From a bacterium (lineage in GTDB: Bacteria; Patescibacteriota; Minisyncoccia; Minisyncoccales; CG1-02-41-26): a stretch of 11,502 bases of DNA. The DNA is taken from assembly GCA_021163625.1 (NCBI GenBank), contig JAGGTS010000030.1:1-11502 (forward strand). The letters are read 5' to 3'. Within the stretch, counting starts at the first letter, position 1; each line of letters starts with the position of its first letter. The position numbers and the translations under genes are program-made. Under the pieces are notes generated by a model. The model did not search any database. It was not told where the DNA came from and saw nothing but the letters and a program-made list of their open reading frames with translations. This document shows positions 5,383-11,502 of the stretch, piece after piece.

Positions 5383-5604
5383 TTAAATTTTTTCCTCTTG
5401 AAACTTTTCCTCTTGGGTATTATCTAATTTTCTAATAATTTTTACTAATTCGGCAAAATGTTCTTTTTCTTCGTCCCTAATATGGCCCAGAATTTTTTTG
5501 ACTTCTTCGCTATCACTCTCGTCAATGTGGTCTTGGTACTGGTTAATAGCTTCTAATTCGCCGATTAAGTCTTCCCTTAACATTTTTAAGTTTTTTTCAT
5601 TCAT
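5383..5604 (-). CDS. two-helix ferritin-like protein (EncFtn-like)
   Basis: A 73-residue protein predicted to be one helical hairpin. GELEAINQYQDHID (residues 15-28) and HIRDEEKEHFAEL (41-53) match the encapsulated ferritin EncFtn family. By alignment from memory to the Rhodospirillum rubrum protein, E16, E46 and H49 correspond to its ferroxidase ligands E32, E62 and H65, and Y23 corresponds to Y39, while its W38 is Q22 here. Such half-ferritins dimerise to form a di-iron site and need a cage to store iron. No encapsulin shell gene is in the window, and no typical encapsulin-targeting tail is seen; the protein ends in charged residues (QEEKFQEEKI). It has its own promoter. Iron oxidation or detoxification is likely; a rubrerythrin-like peroxide role is possible. 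Confidence 0.8.
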   Translation of the reverse strand: MNEKNLKMLREDLIGELEAINQYQDHIDESDSEEVKKILGHIRDEEKEHFAELVKIIRKLDNTQEEKFQEEKI

Positions 5605-5688
5605 ATTTATATTTTTTTTATTTTTAAAATAATCTCTACGACCTTTTCCTGTATTTTTATTTATTAATAAAATAAAAAACTTTTTTTA

Positions 5689-5717
5689 ATTATAGCTTAT
5701 ATTTTAGATTATTCCAA
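5689..5717 (-). promoter_or_regulatory. promoter of the ferritin-like gene
   Basis: TTGGAA (5712-5717) and a perfect TATAAT (5689-5694) are 17 nt apart on the minus strand. The start site would be near 5682, giving a leader of about 78 nt. This separates the ferritin-like gene from the nuclease gene upstream, whose stop codon is at 5740. Confidence 0.65.
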
Positions 5718-5739
5718 CTCGGAAAATAAAATAGAATAA

Positions 5740-6303
5740 TTACTTTTGGATAAGAAAATAGTAATTGCATTTATCGCTCCACAATCCTTTCCTCTCCTGC
5801 TTTGCCCGGCTTTCTAAAGAGTGAAAATATTCCATAAATTGGAATGGCTGGTAAATATATTCAAAAGCATATCCGTTTTTTACCAAATCAGCATTTATAA
5901 AATCGCCGTTTGGCAGAAAAACATACCTTAACAAACGGTTATACTTCCCCTTGTCAGGCGCTTTGGGGTCGGGCAGAAGATAAACTTTTTTTCCTGATAA
6001 AAGTTTTTCCATTTCTTGTTTTGCTTCTGGCCCAAAACATTCCTCTTTTCTATATTTATCATTTATCTCCGGCGCGTTTACTCCTAAAAGCCTCACTAAC
6101 TTCTTCTCTCCATTAAAATTGACCCAAATAGTGTCGCCATCAACAACTTCGGCAACAGGATAAAGGCCGCCAACTTTTTGGCTGTTTTGCTTTTGGAAAT
6201 AGAAAGGGAAATAAACTCCAAGCGTCCAGCCAATCACTCCTGAAACAATAACAGCTGCTAAAAATAAAAACGCTTTACTTAATTTTAATTTGGCTTGGGT
6301 CAT
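5740..6303 (-). CDS. membrane-anchored staphylococcal nuclease (thermonuclease) homologue
   Basis: A 187-residue protein with an N-terminal membrane segment (about 11-36) and a complete SNase domain (about 47-175), so the nuclease should face outward. VVDGDT carries D57 (D21 of S. aureus nuclease), VRLLGVNAPE carries R71 (R35), N76 (in place of D40) and E79 (E43), and YNR carries R123 (R87). The D-to-N change affects a calcium ligand but leaves the catalytic arginines and glutamate, so activity is still expected. The start codon lies 29 bp inside the OB-fold gene, implying coupled translation. SNase enzymes cut DNA and RNA to 3'-phosphorylated products. Placement in the AMP-pathway run suggests a scavenging role. 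Confidence 0.9.
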   Translation of the reverse strand: MTQAKLKLSKAFLFLAAVIVSGVIGWTLGVYFPFYFQKQNSQKVGGLYPVAEVVDGDTIWVNFNGEKKLVRLLGVNAPEINDKYRKEECFGPEAKQEMEKLLSGKKVYLLPDPKAPDKGKYNRLLRYVFLPNGDFINADLVKNGYAFEYIYQPFQFMEYFHSLESRAKQERKGLWSDKCNYYFLIQK

Positions 6304-6739
6304 TTATAATAATTTCCGGCCGACCTTGATAAGTTTTAATCAAGCCGCTTATTTCAACATCTTTGCCTTCGTATTCATAAGGCTTAAAAAACTTTGCCTT
6401 ATCCTGAAAAATCACGGCTGAAAAAGGGCAAGTTTTATAATCTTTGCAAAAATCCAAAAAAATATTTCCCTTTTTGGAAACATAAACATGGTCCACCCTG
6501 CCCTTTACTCGGCATTTTTTGCCAACATAATCGGGGGCTCTGTTATACTCTATCTCGCATAACTGGGCAGAGGCAGAAACAGGATTATCTCCTAAAATAC
6601 TATTTGCTTTGAATTGGGCAGGCGTTTTAGGTTGAACAGGCGTTTTTGCTGAACTAAAATAATATCCTGCCACGCCGCTAATTAAGCAGGCAACAATCAC
6701 GCCTACTAACACTTTCCTGTTTTTTAATAAAACAAACAT
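6275..6739 (-). CDS. membrane-anchored OB-fold nucleic-acid-binding protein
   Basis: A 154-residue protein. Residues 8-29 are an N-terminal membrane segment, a Pro/Thr-rich linker follows, and residues about 70-154 form an OB fold. The OB pattern is YVGKKCRVKGRVDHVYVSKK, then GNIFLDF, FSAVIFQDKAKFF, YEGKDVEISGLIKTYQGRPE and a final IIINDPSQIKI. C61, C76, C98 and C104 may form disulfides outside the membrane; C18 is in the anchor. OB domains of this type occur next to or fused with SNase domains in other bacteria (for example YhcR-type nucleases), so here the binding and cutting parts appear to be separate but overlapping genes. It starts 15 nt after the AMP phosphorylase stop and overlaps the nuclease gene by 29 bp. 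Confidence 0.8.
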   Translation of the reverse strand: MFVLLKNRKVLVGVIVACLISGVAGYYFSSAKTPVQPKTPAQFKANSILGDNPVSASAQLCEIEYNRAPDYVGKKCRVKGRVDHVYVSKKGNIFLDFCKDYKTCPFSAVIFQDKAKFFKPYEYEGKDVEISGLIKTYQGRPEIIINDPSQIKIK

Positions 6740-6754
6740 TTAAAACATTTTTAA

Positions 6755-8254
6755 TCAGTTAAGCTTGAATATAGGTTTAGTTTTTAATGCCTTTAAAGCA
6801 AGCTCCAATCTAAACTTGCTGGAAGTATAAAGGGTAAAAACGGTATTCCCTTTGCTTACGTCCTCCCCTACTTTTTTATTTAAATAAATGCCTGCACCCT
6901 TAATAAAGGGAGAGCCTAAAATGCGGCAAATATCTGCTAAATGACGATTGTTTATTTCCTTTACTCGCCCCTTTTTTGGCCAAGTGAATTTAAATGAAAC
7001 AGGAGATAATGAAATTTTATCCGAAGTTATTTCTGGATTTCCGCCCTGCGCCTTAACAATTTCTTTAAACTTTTTAAGGGCTTGGCCTGAGACAAGTTTT
7101 TCTTTGGCCAGAGCTATGCCTTTTCCTTTCTTTGCCTTTCCTGTAAGCTCTAAAATAATGCCTGCAAGCTCAAGGGCCCTTTTCTCAAGGTCTAATGGCC
7201 TGTCGTCTTGCTGCTCCAATACTTTTAAATCATCTTTTATTTGCAAGGCAGGCCCTATGCCTCTGCCAATCGGCTGAGATGCGGCATTAATGGAAACTAT
7301 TGTTTTTATTCTAAACTGCCTGGCAATCTCCAAAAACATATTTTCAAGCTCCTTTGCCTGTCGGAGTGTTTTCACTTTCGCTGTCTTTTGAACCGGGACA
7401 TCTATCACTAAATGCTTTATCCCCATTGCTATCTTCTTTGCCATTATGCTCGAAACAGCCTTTGATGGAGATTCTATAGAAAGCTGGGAGGCAACTTCAA
7501 TAATCCTGTCATCAGAAGGGACAACATCTCCTGCCCCCCAAACAATGCAAGATCCGGTTTTTTTGACTATCTTCTTTAATTTTTCCAGCGTAAACTCCAC
7601 CGGCGCTATTGTCTCAAAAGTATCTGCTGTTCCAGAAGCCGAAGTAATAGCCCGTGAGCAAGTTTTTGGAATGCAAATCCCGCAGCTGGCAATAATAGGC
7701 ACTAAAATCGGCGTGGTTTCGTTTCCGCAGAGGCCACCAATAGAATGCTTGTCAGCGACAATCCCGGGAAAACGCATAGTCTTGCCCGTTTCTGCCATTG
7801 CTTTTACCAGATAGAAAAGCTCTTTGTTTGACGATTCCCTGAAAAAAGAGGAGGCTATAAAAAAAGCAACAGAAATATCGTTAAGCCGCCTAGAGGCTAT
7901 GTCTTTTATAATCGAATAGGTTTCTTTATAGGATAAATGTTTTCCTAAAAGTTTTTTTTGAATTGCGGCCAAAGAAGTAGGCTTTGTAATAATGAAAAAT
8001 TGCAAAAGCTCATTGTCTCCTATATCAAACCTTTTTGCCAGGTCTTTAAATATCCCAACTTGGCCTTGATTCACTAAAGAATCTGTCTCATCAACATGAA
8101 CATTAATGCCTTGGCCCTTTAAGCGCAATAATAAATTTTGCCCTGTTTTTATGCCAATTCTTTTGCAGTCGTCTCTATTAATAACCACAATCCAAGACAC
8201 CCTTGCTTCTATATCAATTACTTTTGTTCTAAGAAAAAAGTCTACTTTTTTCAT
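6755..8254 (-). CDS. deoA: AMP phosphorylase (archaeal-type, thymidine phosphorylase superfamily)
   Basis: A 499-residue enzyme, about the usual length of archaeal AMP phosphorylase (near 503). It converts AMP, and in characterised archaeal enzymes also CMP and UMP, plus phosphate into the free base and ribose-1,5-bisphosphate. The extra N-terminal domain of about 85 residues typical of AMPpase is present. The catalytic region has DKHSIGG at residues 168-174, SRAITSASGTADT at 200-212, and GAGDVVPSDD at 240-249. Ordinary thymidine phosphorylases lack the N-terminal domain and are near 440 residues. It lies 58 nt after the RuBisCO stop and 15 nt before the OB-fold gene and ends in TGA, so UGA is a stop here. 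The ribosome site is poor (AGAG very close to the ATG). It performs the first step of the AMP pathway. Confidence 0.95.
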   Translation of the reverse strand: MKKVDFFLRTKVIDIEARVSWIVVINRDDCKRIGIKTGQNLLLRLKGQGINVHVDETDSLVNQGQVGIFKDLAKRFDIGDNELLQFFIITKPTSLAAIQKKLLGKHLSYKETYSIIKDIASRRLNDISVAFFIASSFFRESSNKELFYLVKAMAETGKTMRFPGIVADKHSIGGLCGNETTPILVPIIASCGICIPKTCSRAITSASGTADTFETIAPVEFTLEKLKKIVKKTGSCIVWGAGDVVPSDDRIIEVASQLSIESPSKAVSSIMAKKIAMGIKHLVIDVPVQKTAKVKTLRQAKELENMFLEIARQFRIKTIVSINAASQPIGRGIGPALQIKDDLKVLEQQDDRPLDLEKRALELAGIILELTGKAKKGKGIALAKEKLVSGQALKKFKEIVKAQGGNPEITSDKISLSPVSFKFTWPKKGRVKEINNRHLADICRILGSPFIKGAGIYLNKKVGEDVSKGNTVFTLYTSSKFRLELALKALKTKPIFKLN

Positions 8255-8285
8255 ATCTCTTTTTAATTTTAATTAAATTAAATAA

Positions 8286-8303
8286 TAGCCGCCTAAACGG
8301 CTA
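8286..8303 (-). promoter_or_regulatory. intercistronic hairpin between RuBisCO and AMP phosphorylase
   Basis: TAGCCG and CGGCTA form a perfect 6-bp stem with a 6-nt loop in the 58-nt gap. On the minus strand it is followed by TTATTTAATTTAATT. It could be a weak terminator or a processing/stability element that sets different levels for the two enzymes. Confidence 0.4.
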
Positions 8304-8312
8304 AACTAAAAA

Positions 8313-9545
8313 CTAATTTTTCCAATAGCTTAAAGCTGATTTTAATTCTTGGTGGTTTTTTGCAAATTTATTTAAAGGAATACGCTTCAATGAAGCTTTG
8401 GCTGCCTGGCAAACAGCAATTGCTCCCGCCTCCGAGCCTTGGGGATGGCCGTGTATCCCGCCGCCAAAATTAATTATCAAATCCCTGCCTAAAATATCAA
8501 TAAGTTTCGGCAACAAAGCTGGGTGCAGCCCTCCTGAAGCAATAGGCATTACGGGCTTAAGATTCGCCCACTTTTTCCTGAGAAAATTGTCAATACTTAA
8601 AACCTCTTCTCTCGTTCCTTCCATTTTGCCTACAACCGTCCCTGTATGAAGCTGGTCAATGCCAGCAAGGCGAGCCAGCTTTGCCACCACCAGCATTGTT
8701 AAACCATGCTTTTTATTTCTTGTAAAAGCAGAATGGCCTGCTCTATGTCCATGGATAATTAAACCAAAATTTTGATCTCTTAAATACTGCAAAGCGCTCC
8801 ATCCGCAAGAAACAATATCAACCATTATGCATTTTCCCCCTTCCTTTTTAACAAACTTTGCTCTCTCCAACATTATATCGAGGGGGCCTGTAACATTAAA
8901 GGCATAAACTTTCTTTTTTCCTGTTTCTTTCTCCGCTTTCTTTTTTAATTTAAGAACTTCCTTTACGCGCTCTGTGAATTTATCAAAGGGCAAATCCGTC
9001 AAATTTTCATCGTCTTTTATTATATCAATGCCGTTCTTAAAAACCTTATAGGCAAGCAAGGCCTGCTCTGCTGCTGACAAACCAACCTTTGGCTTTATGA
9101 TAGAACCGAGAATAGGCTTATTGTAAATGCCAAAAATTTTTCTAATGCCATCAATTCCAAATCCCGGGCCAGAAAATTTATTAATATAAACATCGGGAAA
9201 TTTTATATCTTCCAGCCTTAAATTTTTAATATCTTTCATTGAAAAAATATTTCCGGCGATACTTGATAACAATTGGGGTATGCTGCGCGGTTCAAATAAG
9301 ACTAACGGATAAGCAATTTTAACTCTTTTTGTTTTTTTGGAAACAAAAAATATTTTTGCCGATAGCCTATTAAAAGTTCGCTTATTTAAGGTTGACAGCT
9401 TTGTCCAAGTGCCAATAGAAGATTCTGCAGCAATTTTTTCTGCCGCTCTCTCCAAAGATAACCCAAAAGATGGTTCAACTCTATATTCAACTATAATATC
9501 ATTTTTCTTTGGTTTATAGCTGCGATTTAGATAACTAAAAGCCAT
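8313..9545 (-). CDS. rbcL: form III-type RuBisCO large subunit
   Basis: A complete 410-residue RuBisCO that carboxylates RuBP to two 3-phosphoglycerates. Active-site residues, with spinach numbering in brackets, are all present: E41 (E60) in AAESSIGTW, N99 (N123), K151 and K153 (K175, K177) in IIKPKVGLS, carbamylated K177 with D179 and E180 (K201, D203, E204) in GIDIIKDDE, H267 and R268 (H294, R295) in IIHGHRAGH, H300 (H327), loop-6 K307 (K334) in GTVVGKMEG, S337 (S379) in SGG, and the phosphate-binding glycines near 361-363 (G403, G404). It is therefore a genuine RuBisCO, not a RuBisCO-like protein. The sequence style fits form III; the exact subgroup (III-b, III-like, II/III) needs a tree. 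The start overlaps the isomerase gene by 11 bp, and no small-subunit or phosphoribulokinase gene is present. Confidence 0.97.
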   Translation of the reverse strand: MAFSYLNRSYKPKKNDIIVEYRVEPSFGLSLERAAEKIAAESSIGTWTKLSTLNKRTFNRLSAKIFFVSKKTKRVKIAYPLVLFEPRSIPQLLSSIAGNIFSMKDIKNLRLEDIKFPDVYINKFSGPGFGIDGIRKIFGIYNKPILGSIIKPKVGLSAAEQALLAYKVFKNGIDIIKDDENLTDLPFDKFTERVKEVLKLKKKAEKETGKKKVYAFNVTGPLDIMLERAKFVKKEGGKCIMVDIVSCGWSALQYLRDQNFGLIIHGHRAGHSAFTRNKKHGLTMLVVAKLARLAGIDQLHTGTVVGKMEGTREEVLSIDNFLRKKWANLKPVMPIASGGLHPALLPKLIDILGRDLIINFGGGIHGHPQGSEAGAIAVCQAAKASLKRIPLNKFAKNHQELKSALSYWKN

Positions 9546-10485
9546 ATTCTTTATTTTTATTTTTATTTTCCAATATCCATGGATAAATCTCTTTCACTTT
9601 CGCCTTTGCCAGACTTGGTTCAATAATCCCTGCCTCGCAAACTAAACCGCTAATAAATTTTTTCGGGATAATATCAAAAGCAAAATTTATTATTCTTAAT
9701 TCATTCGGAGCGCCTTTCCAAACCTCTTTTGCAGGCCTTTTTTCTATTTCAACCCAAGAAGAATCTGCAAACTTTAAAAGGGATGTAATAATATATAAAG
9801 GAACTTTTTCAGAAAAGGCAGCCATACCAATACCAAAACTGCCAATTTTATTTATGCAAGAGCCATTTTTTAGAATAGCGTCTGAGCCAATAAACACTTT
9901 ATCCATCATTAGGTTTTTTCCAGAATGCCTTGAAATTAAAAACTCAGCAGACGAGTCAGTTACCATTGTTACTGGAATTTTATTCCTTAATAAATTTCTT
10001 GCTGTGATGTGTCCCTGAAAAAGCGGCCTTGTTTCTGTGTTAAATACATTAAATTTTTTACCTTGTTTTTTCGCCCGGACAAAAGAGGACTCAACCAAAG
10101 AAGAATGGCAATGAGTAAAAACATTATCGCCTCCAGAAACCAGCCTTGCTCCTAAAACAGATATTTTTTCTCTGGCAGAGCCCAAAATTTTTAAAAAATC
10201 ATCAGCAGCTTTAATAAACTTATTTTTTATTTTCTTGGCGTCCCTTTCTTTGCTGATTTGCCAAAATAAAAACTTGCATGCATTTTTGGCTAACGGCTCT
10301 GTCGGCCTTAACAAAAGAAGTTCGCTTGCTGCTTTTTCAAGTTTCTTTTTAAACGCCTCAATATCATCAGCTTCCAACTGCTTGGCATATATTCTTAAGC
10401 AGGAAACCACAGATTTTGCTACAGCTGTCGCTCCTTGAATTTTTACCCCTTTGATGTCTTTTTTTGTTTTAGCAACAATATCCAT
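9535..10485 (-). CDS. ribose-1,5-bisphosphate isomerase (eIF2B-like superfamily)
   Basis: A 316-residue enzyme that isomerises ribose-1,5-bisphosphate to ribulose-1,5-bisphosphate, the RuBisCO substrate. It belongs to the eIF2B alpha/beta/delta and methylthioribose-1-phosphate isomerase superfamily. The proposed catalytic pair of the Thermococcus enzyme (C133, D202) is matched by C126 in FTHCHSS and D202 in VFIGSDAIL. Other family segments are FNTETRPLFQGHITA (148-162), VTMVTDSSAEFLI (172-184) and GSFGIGMAAF (215-224). It is the first gene of the AMP-pathway run and overlaps rbcL by 11 bp. The N-terminus aligns with family members from IKGVKIQGATAVAK, so the ATG at 10483-10485 is a fitting start, although no Shine-Dalgarno is present. 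Context separates it from a plain MTNA or eIF2B homologue. Confidence 0.93.
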   Translation of the reverse strand: MDIVAKTKKDIKGVKIQGATAVAKSVVSCLRIYAKQLEADDIEAFKKKLEKAASELLLLRPTEPLAKNACKFLFWQISKERDAKKIKNKFIKAADDFLKILGSAREKISVLGARLVSGGDNVFTHCHSSLVESSFVRAKKQGKKFNVFNTETRPLFQGHITARNLLRNKIPVTMVTDSSAEFLISRHSGKNLMMDKVFIGSDAILKNGSCINKIGSFGIGMAAFSEKVPLYIITSLLKFADSSWVEIEKRPAKEVWKGAPNELRIINFAFDIIPKKFISGLVCEAGIIEPSLAKAKVKEIYPWILENKNKNKEYGF

Positions 10486-10490
10486 TTTAG

Positions 10491-10511
10491 AAAAACATCC
10501 GTTGCCGGACG
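10491..10511 (-). terminator. GNRA-capped hairpin plus U-tract just before the isomerase start
   Basis: On the minus strand CGTCCG, GCAA, CGGATG form a 6-bp stem (one G-U pair) with a GNRA tetraloop, followed at once by TTTTT. The T-run ends 5 nt before the ATG of the isomerase. This has the form of an intrinsic terminator, yet no promoter fits between it and the gene, so it looks like an attenuator or a leader element. Confidence 0.5.
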
Positions 10512-10530
10512 ACTCTGCTTCTTAGATATA

Positions 10531-10559
10531 AATATATCACAAACCAAAAAAATTGCCAT
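10531..10559 (-). promoter_or_regulatory. candidate promoter of the AMP-pathway run
   Basis: ATGGCA (10554-10559) and TATATT (10531-10536) are 17 nt apart on the minus strand, 4/6 and 5/6 matches. Transcription would start near 10524, about 13 nt before the GNRA hairpin. The match is moderate and the region is AT-rich. Confidence 0.4.
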
Positions 10560-10576
10560 AAAACATCTTAACAATC

Positions 10577-10617
10577 TCTTTGTTTCCCAAATCAAAGACG
10601 GCTACATTTTTTGCCGC
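10577..10617 (-). other. two adjacent hairpins between the anchored beta-domain gene and the isomerase
   Basis: A first stem, GCGGC with GCCGT (10613-10617 with 10598-10602, one G-U, 10-nt loop), is directly followed by TCTTTG/CAAAGA (10593-10598 with 10577-10582). The latter extends inward through TTT/AAA around a GGG loop. They share base 10598, so they may be alternatives. One could end the upstream transcript, but no clear U-tract follows. Confidence 0.35.
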
Positions 10618-10640
10618 TTTTATTAGATTTGTTAGAAAGA

Positions 10641-11237
10641 TTACCCTTTGCAAGATAAAATCGTGAAAACTTTGTCGCTTTCGTCTTTAACTTTGGGCCC
10701 AAAATCAGCGCTCTCAATCTCAATTTTATAGCCTTGGCCTTCGGGAACATTTTTTACTTCCCAAGGGACAAATCCTTCTCCTGGAGTACCGTAGTCGTTA
10801 TAAGTAGCAGGAACAGAATTCATTCCTATATAATAATAAACAGAAGTTCCCATTGTTTCCCCTATCAGCCTTAAACTGACAGTTTCTACTCCTTTGCTTT
10901 CCCATCTAATGTTAAATTTGCCGCCTAAACAAACAGACTCGCCTCCGTTTGGAGAGATAATCCTGACATATCGTTCTGATTGTTCTGTAGGTTCTGTCCC
11001 AGAACCTTCTTGATAAAACGGCTCTTTGCCTCCCTTCTGATTTGACTCGTTCTCCTCAGCTGTTTCTTTGTCGAGCTGGGACTTCAAAGCGCTAATTTGC
11101 TGTTGTAATTTATTGTTTTGCAGCTGCATTGCCTTTTCTGCTTTTTCTAAAACAGTAAGATGCCATAGATACATCCCGCTGCCGATTATTAAAGCAATAA
11201 CTATTGCCGTTATAATAACAATTAAATATTTTTTCAT
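10641..11237 (-). CDS. membrane-anchored coiled-coil protein with extracellular beta-sandwich domain
   Basis: A 198-residue protein. Residues 4-25 are a membrane anchor, 28-62 a coiled coil (KAEKAMQLQNNKLQQQISAL), 63-90 a polar Gly/Glu linker, and 91-198 a beta domain. The beta domain opens IISPNGGESVCLGGKFNIRW, resembling the Ser-Thr-rich/KNH-type cell-surface domain (PF10342-like). C103 and C196 bracket the domain and may form a disulfide, which fits an outside location. The frame runs upstream to a TTG at 11306, but the ATG at 11235-11237 starts a typical anchor and is preferred. It has its own extended -10 promoter. The function is unknown; a surface or adhesion role is inferred from architecture only. 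Confidence 0.75.
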   Translation of the reverse strand: MKKYLIVIITAIVIALIIGSGMYLWHLTVLEKAEKAMQLQNNKLQQQISALKSQLDKETAEENESNQKGGKEPFYQEGSGTEPTEQSERYVRIISPNGGESVCLGGKFNIRWESKGVETVSLRLIGETMGTSVYYYIGMNSVPATYNDYGTPGEGFVPWEVKNVPEGQGYKIEIESADFGPKVKDESDKVFTILSCKG

Positions 11238-11328
11238 AAATCTTAAAAAGGCAGCTTGCCAAAAATAGCCTAATAGAAAATAAAAAGCGCAAAGAAGAGC
11301 AAGCAAACCAATTTAAACATCTGCCATT

Positions 11329-11357
11329 ATTTTAGCAAAATTAGTCCACAGATTAAA
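11329..11357 (-). promoter_or_regulatory. extended -10 promoter of the anchored beta-domain gene
   Basis: TGCTAAAAT on the minus strand gives an extended -10 (TAAAAT at 11329-11334). TTTAAT lies 17 nt upstream (11352-11357), a 3/6 match. The same TGCTAAAAT occurs in the ATPase promoter. The start would be near 11322, giving a leader of about 85 nt. Confidence 0.45.
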
Positions 11358-11405
11358 GGCCTGGCTGTTAATGTAAAAAAAGAAATTTAAAAATGTAAAA
11401 GTTAG

Positions 11406-11428
11406 CAGGCAGGCTTTTGCCTTGCCTG
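11406..11428 (-). terminator. terminator after the right-edge membrane-protein gene
   Basis: CAGGCA (11406-11411) pairs with TGCCTG (11423-11428), and GGC (11412-11414) with GCC (11419-11421), with one bulged base and a TTTT/AAAA loop. It begins 7 nt past the stop codon and is followed on the minus strand by CTAACTTTTACATTTTT. A fairly T-rich stretch on the other side means it could work both ways. Confidence 0.65.
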
Positions 11429-11434
11429 TCTTTA

Positions 11435-11502
11435 TTATTGCCTAAAATAATTTATAAAAACAATAAATAAGGCAACTGAAATAATGCCAATTACTGCGCC
11501 AA
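11435..11502 (-). CDS. C-terminal tail of a membrane protein, cut by the window edge
   Basis: The minus-strand frame entering from the right edge reads GAVIGIISVALFIVFINYF, then RQ and a TAA stop at 11435-11437. It is a single, strongly hydrophobic helix followed by a short polar tail, as expected for the last transmembrane segment of a membrane protein. The terminator that follows within a few bases supports this being a real gene end. The family cannot be told from 21 residues. Confidence 0.6.
   Translation of the reverse strand, partial: GAVIGIISVALFIVFINYFRQ

Noticed and set aside
5660..5671. AT palindrome TTTATTAATAAA in the ferritin-like leader as a Fur-type iron box
   Set aside because: It does not match the GATAATGATAATCATTATC pattern, and such palindromes are common by chance in AT-rich DNA.
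6948..7814. Two long plus-strand frames opposite AMP phosphorylase
   Set aside because: Both mirror a well-conserved enzyme, have biased composition typical of an antisense frame, and lack recognisable motifs.

Overview
The window is AT-rich DNA with every recognisable gene on the minus strand, so transcription runs from right to left. Several bacterial sigma-70 style promoters are visible, including one perfect TTGACA-N17-TATAAT. UGA is used as an ordinary stop. The genes are small and tightly packed, several with weak or no Shine-Dalgarno, and the cargo is archaeal-looking (AMP phosphorylase, form III RuBisCO, ribose-1,5-bisphosphate isomerase). This best fits an uncultivated bacterium of the Candidate Phyla Radiation (Parcubacteria-like), although some DPANN archaea carry similar genes. 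The assignment is inference and no rRNA is present.

Right part (about 5740-11502): the C-terminal tail of a membrane protein and its terminator; a membrane-anchored coiled-coil protein with an extracellular beta domain; then a five-gene run. That run is ribose-1,5-bisphosphate isomerase, form III RuBisCO (11-bp overlap), AMP phosphorylase, a membrane-anchored OB-fold protein (15-nt gap) and a membrane-anchored staphylococcal-nuclease homologue (29-bp overlap). The first three make up the complete AMP pathway: NMP + Pi gives ribose-1,5-bisphosphate, then RuBP, then with CO2 two 3-phosphoglycerate. The last two look like a cell-surface nucleic-acid binding and cutting pair. Together they suggest a nucleic-acid scavenging cassette feeding central carbon metabolism.

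Middle part (about 3440-5720): a 73-residue two-helix ferritin-like protein with the EncFtn ligand set and its own promoter; a large secreted protein with two Cys-bounded helical segments and a C-terminal domain ending in KPWWSFLAF; and a small four-cysteine protein.

Left part (1-3430): a DUF5320 Gly/Tyr/Arg-rich protein with a structured 5' leader, followed by an intrinsic terminator; a DUF134 helix-turn-helix protein leading an operon of two half-size ArsP/DUF318-type permease genes joined by an ATGA overlap; an AT-rich AAA ATPase/DUF4143 gene with a repeat-laden promoter; and, at the left edge, the first codons of another gene behind a perfect promoter and a GC-rich leader hairpin.

No tRNA, rRNA, CRISPR array or transposase was seen. 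No gene-free stretch exceeds 300 bases. The largest gaps are 1451-1702, 3651-3848, 10486-10640 and 11238-11434, and their contents are listed as regulatory features.
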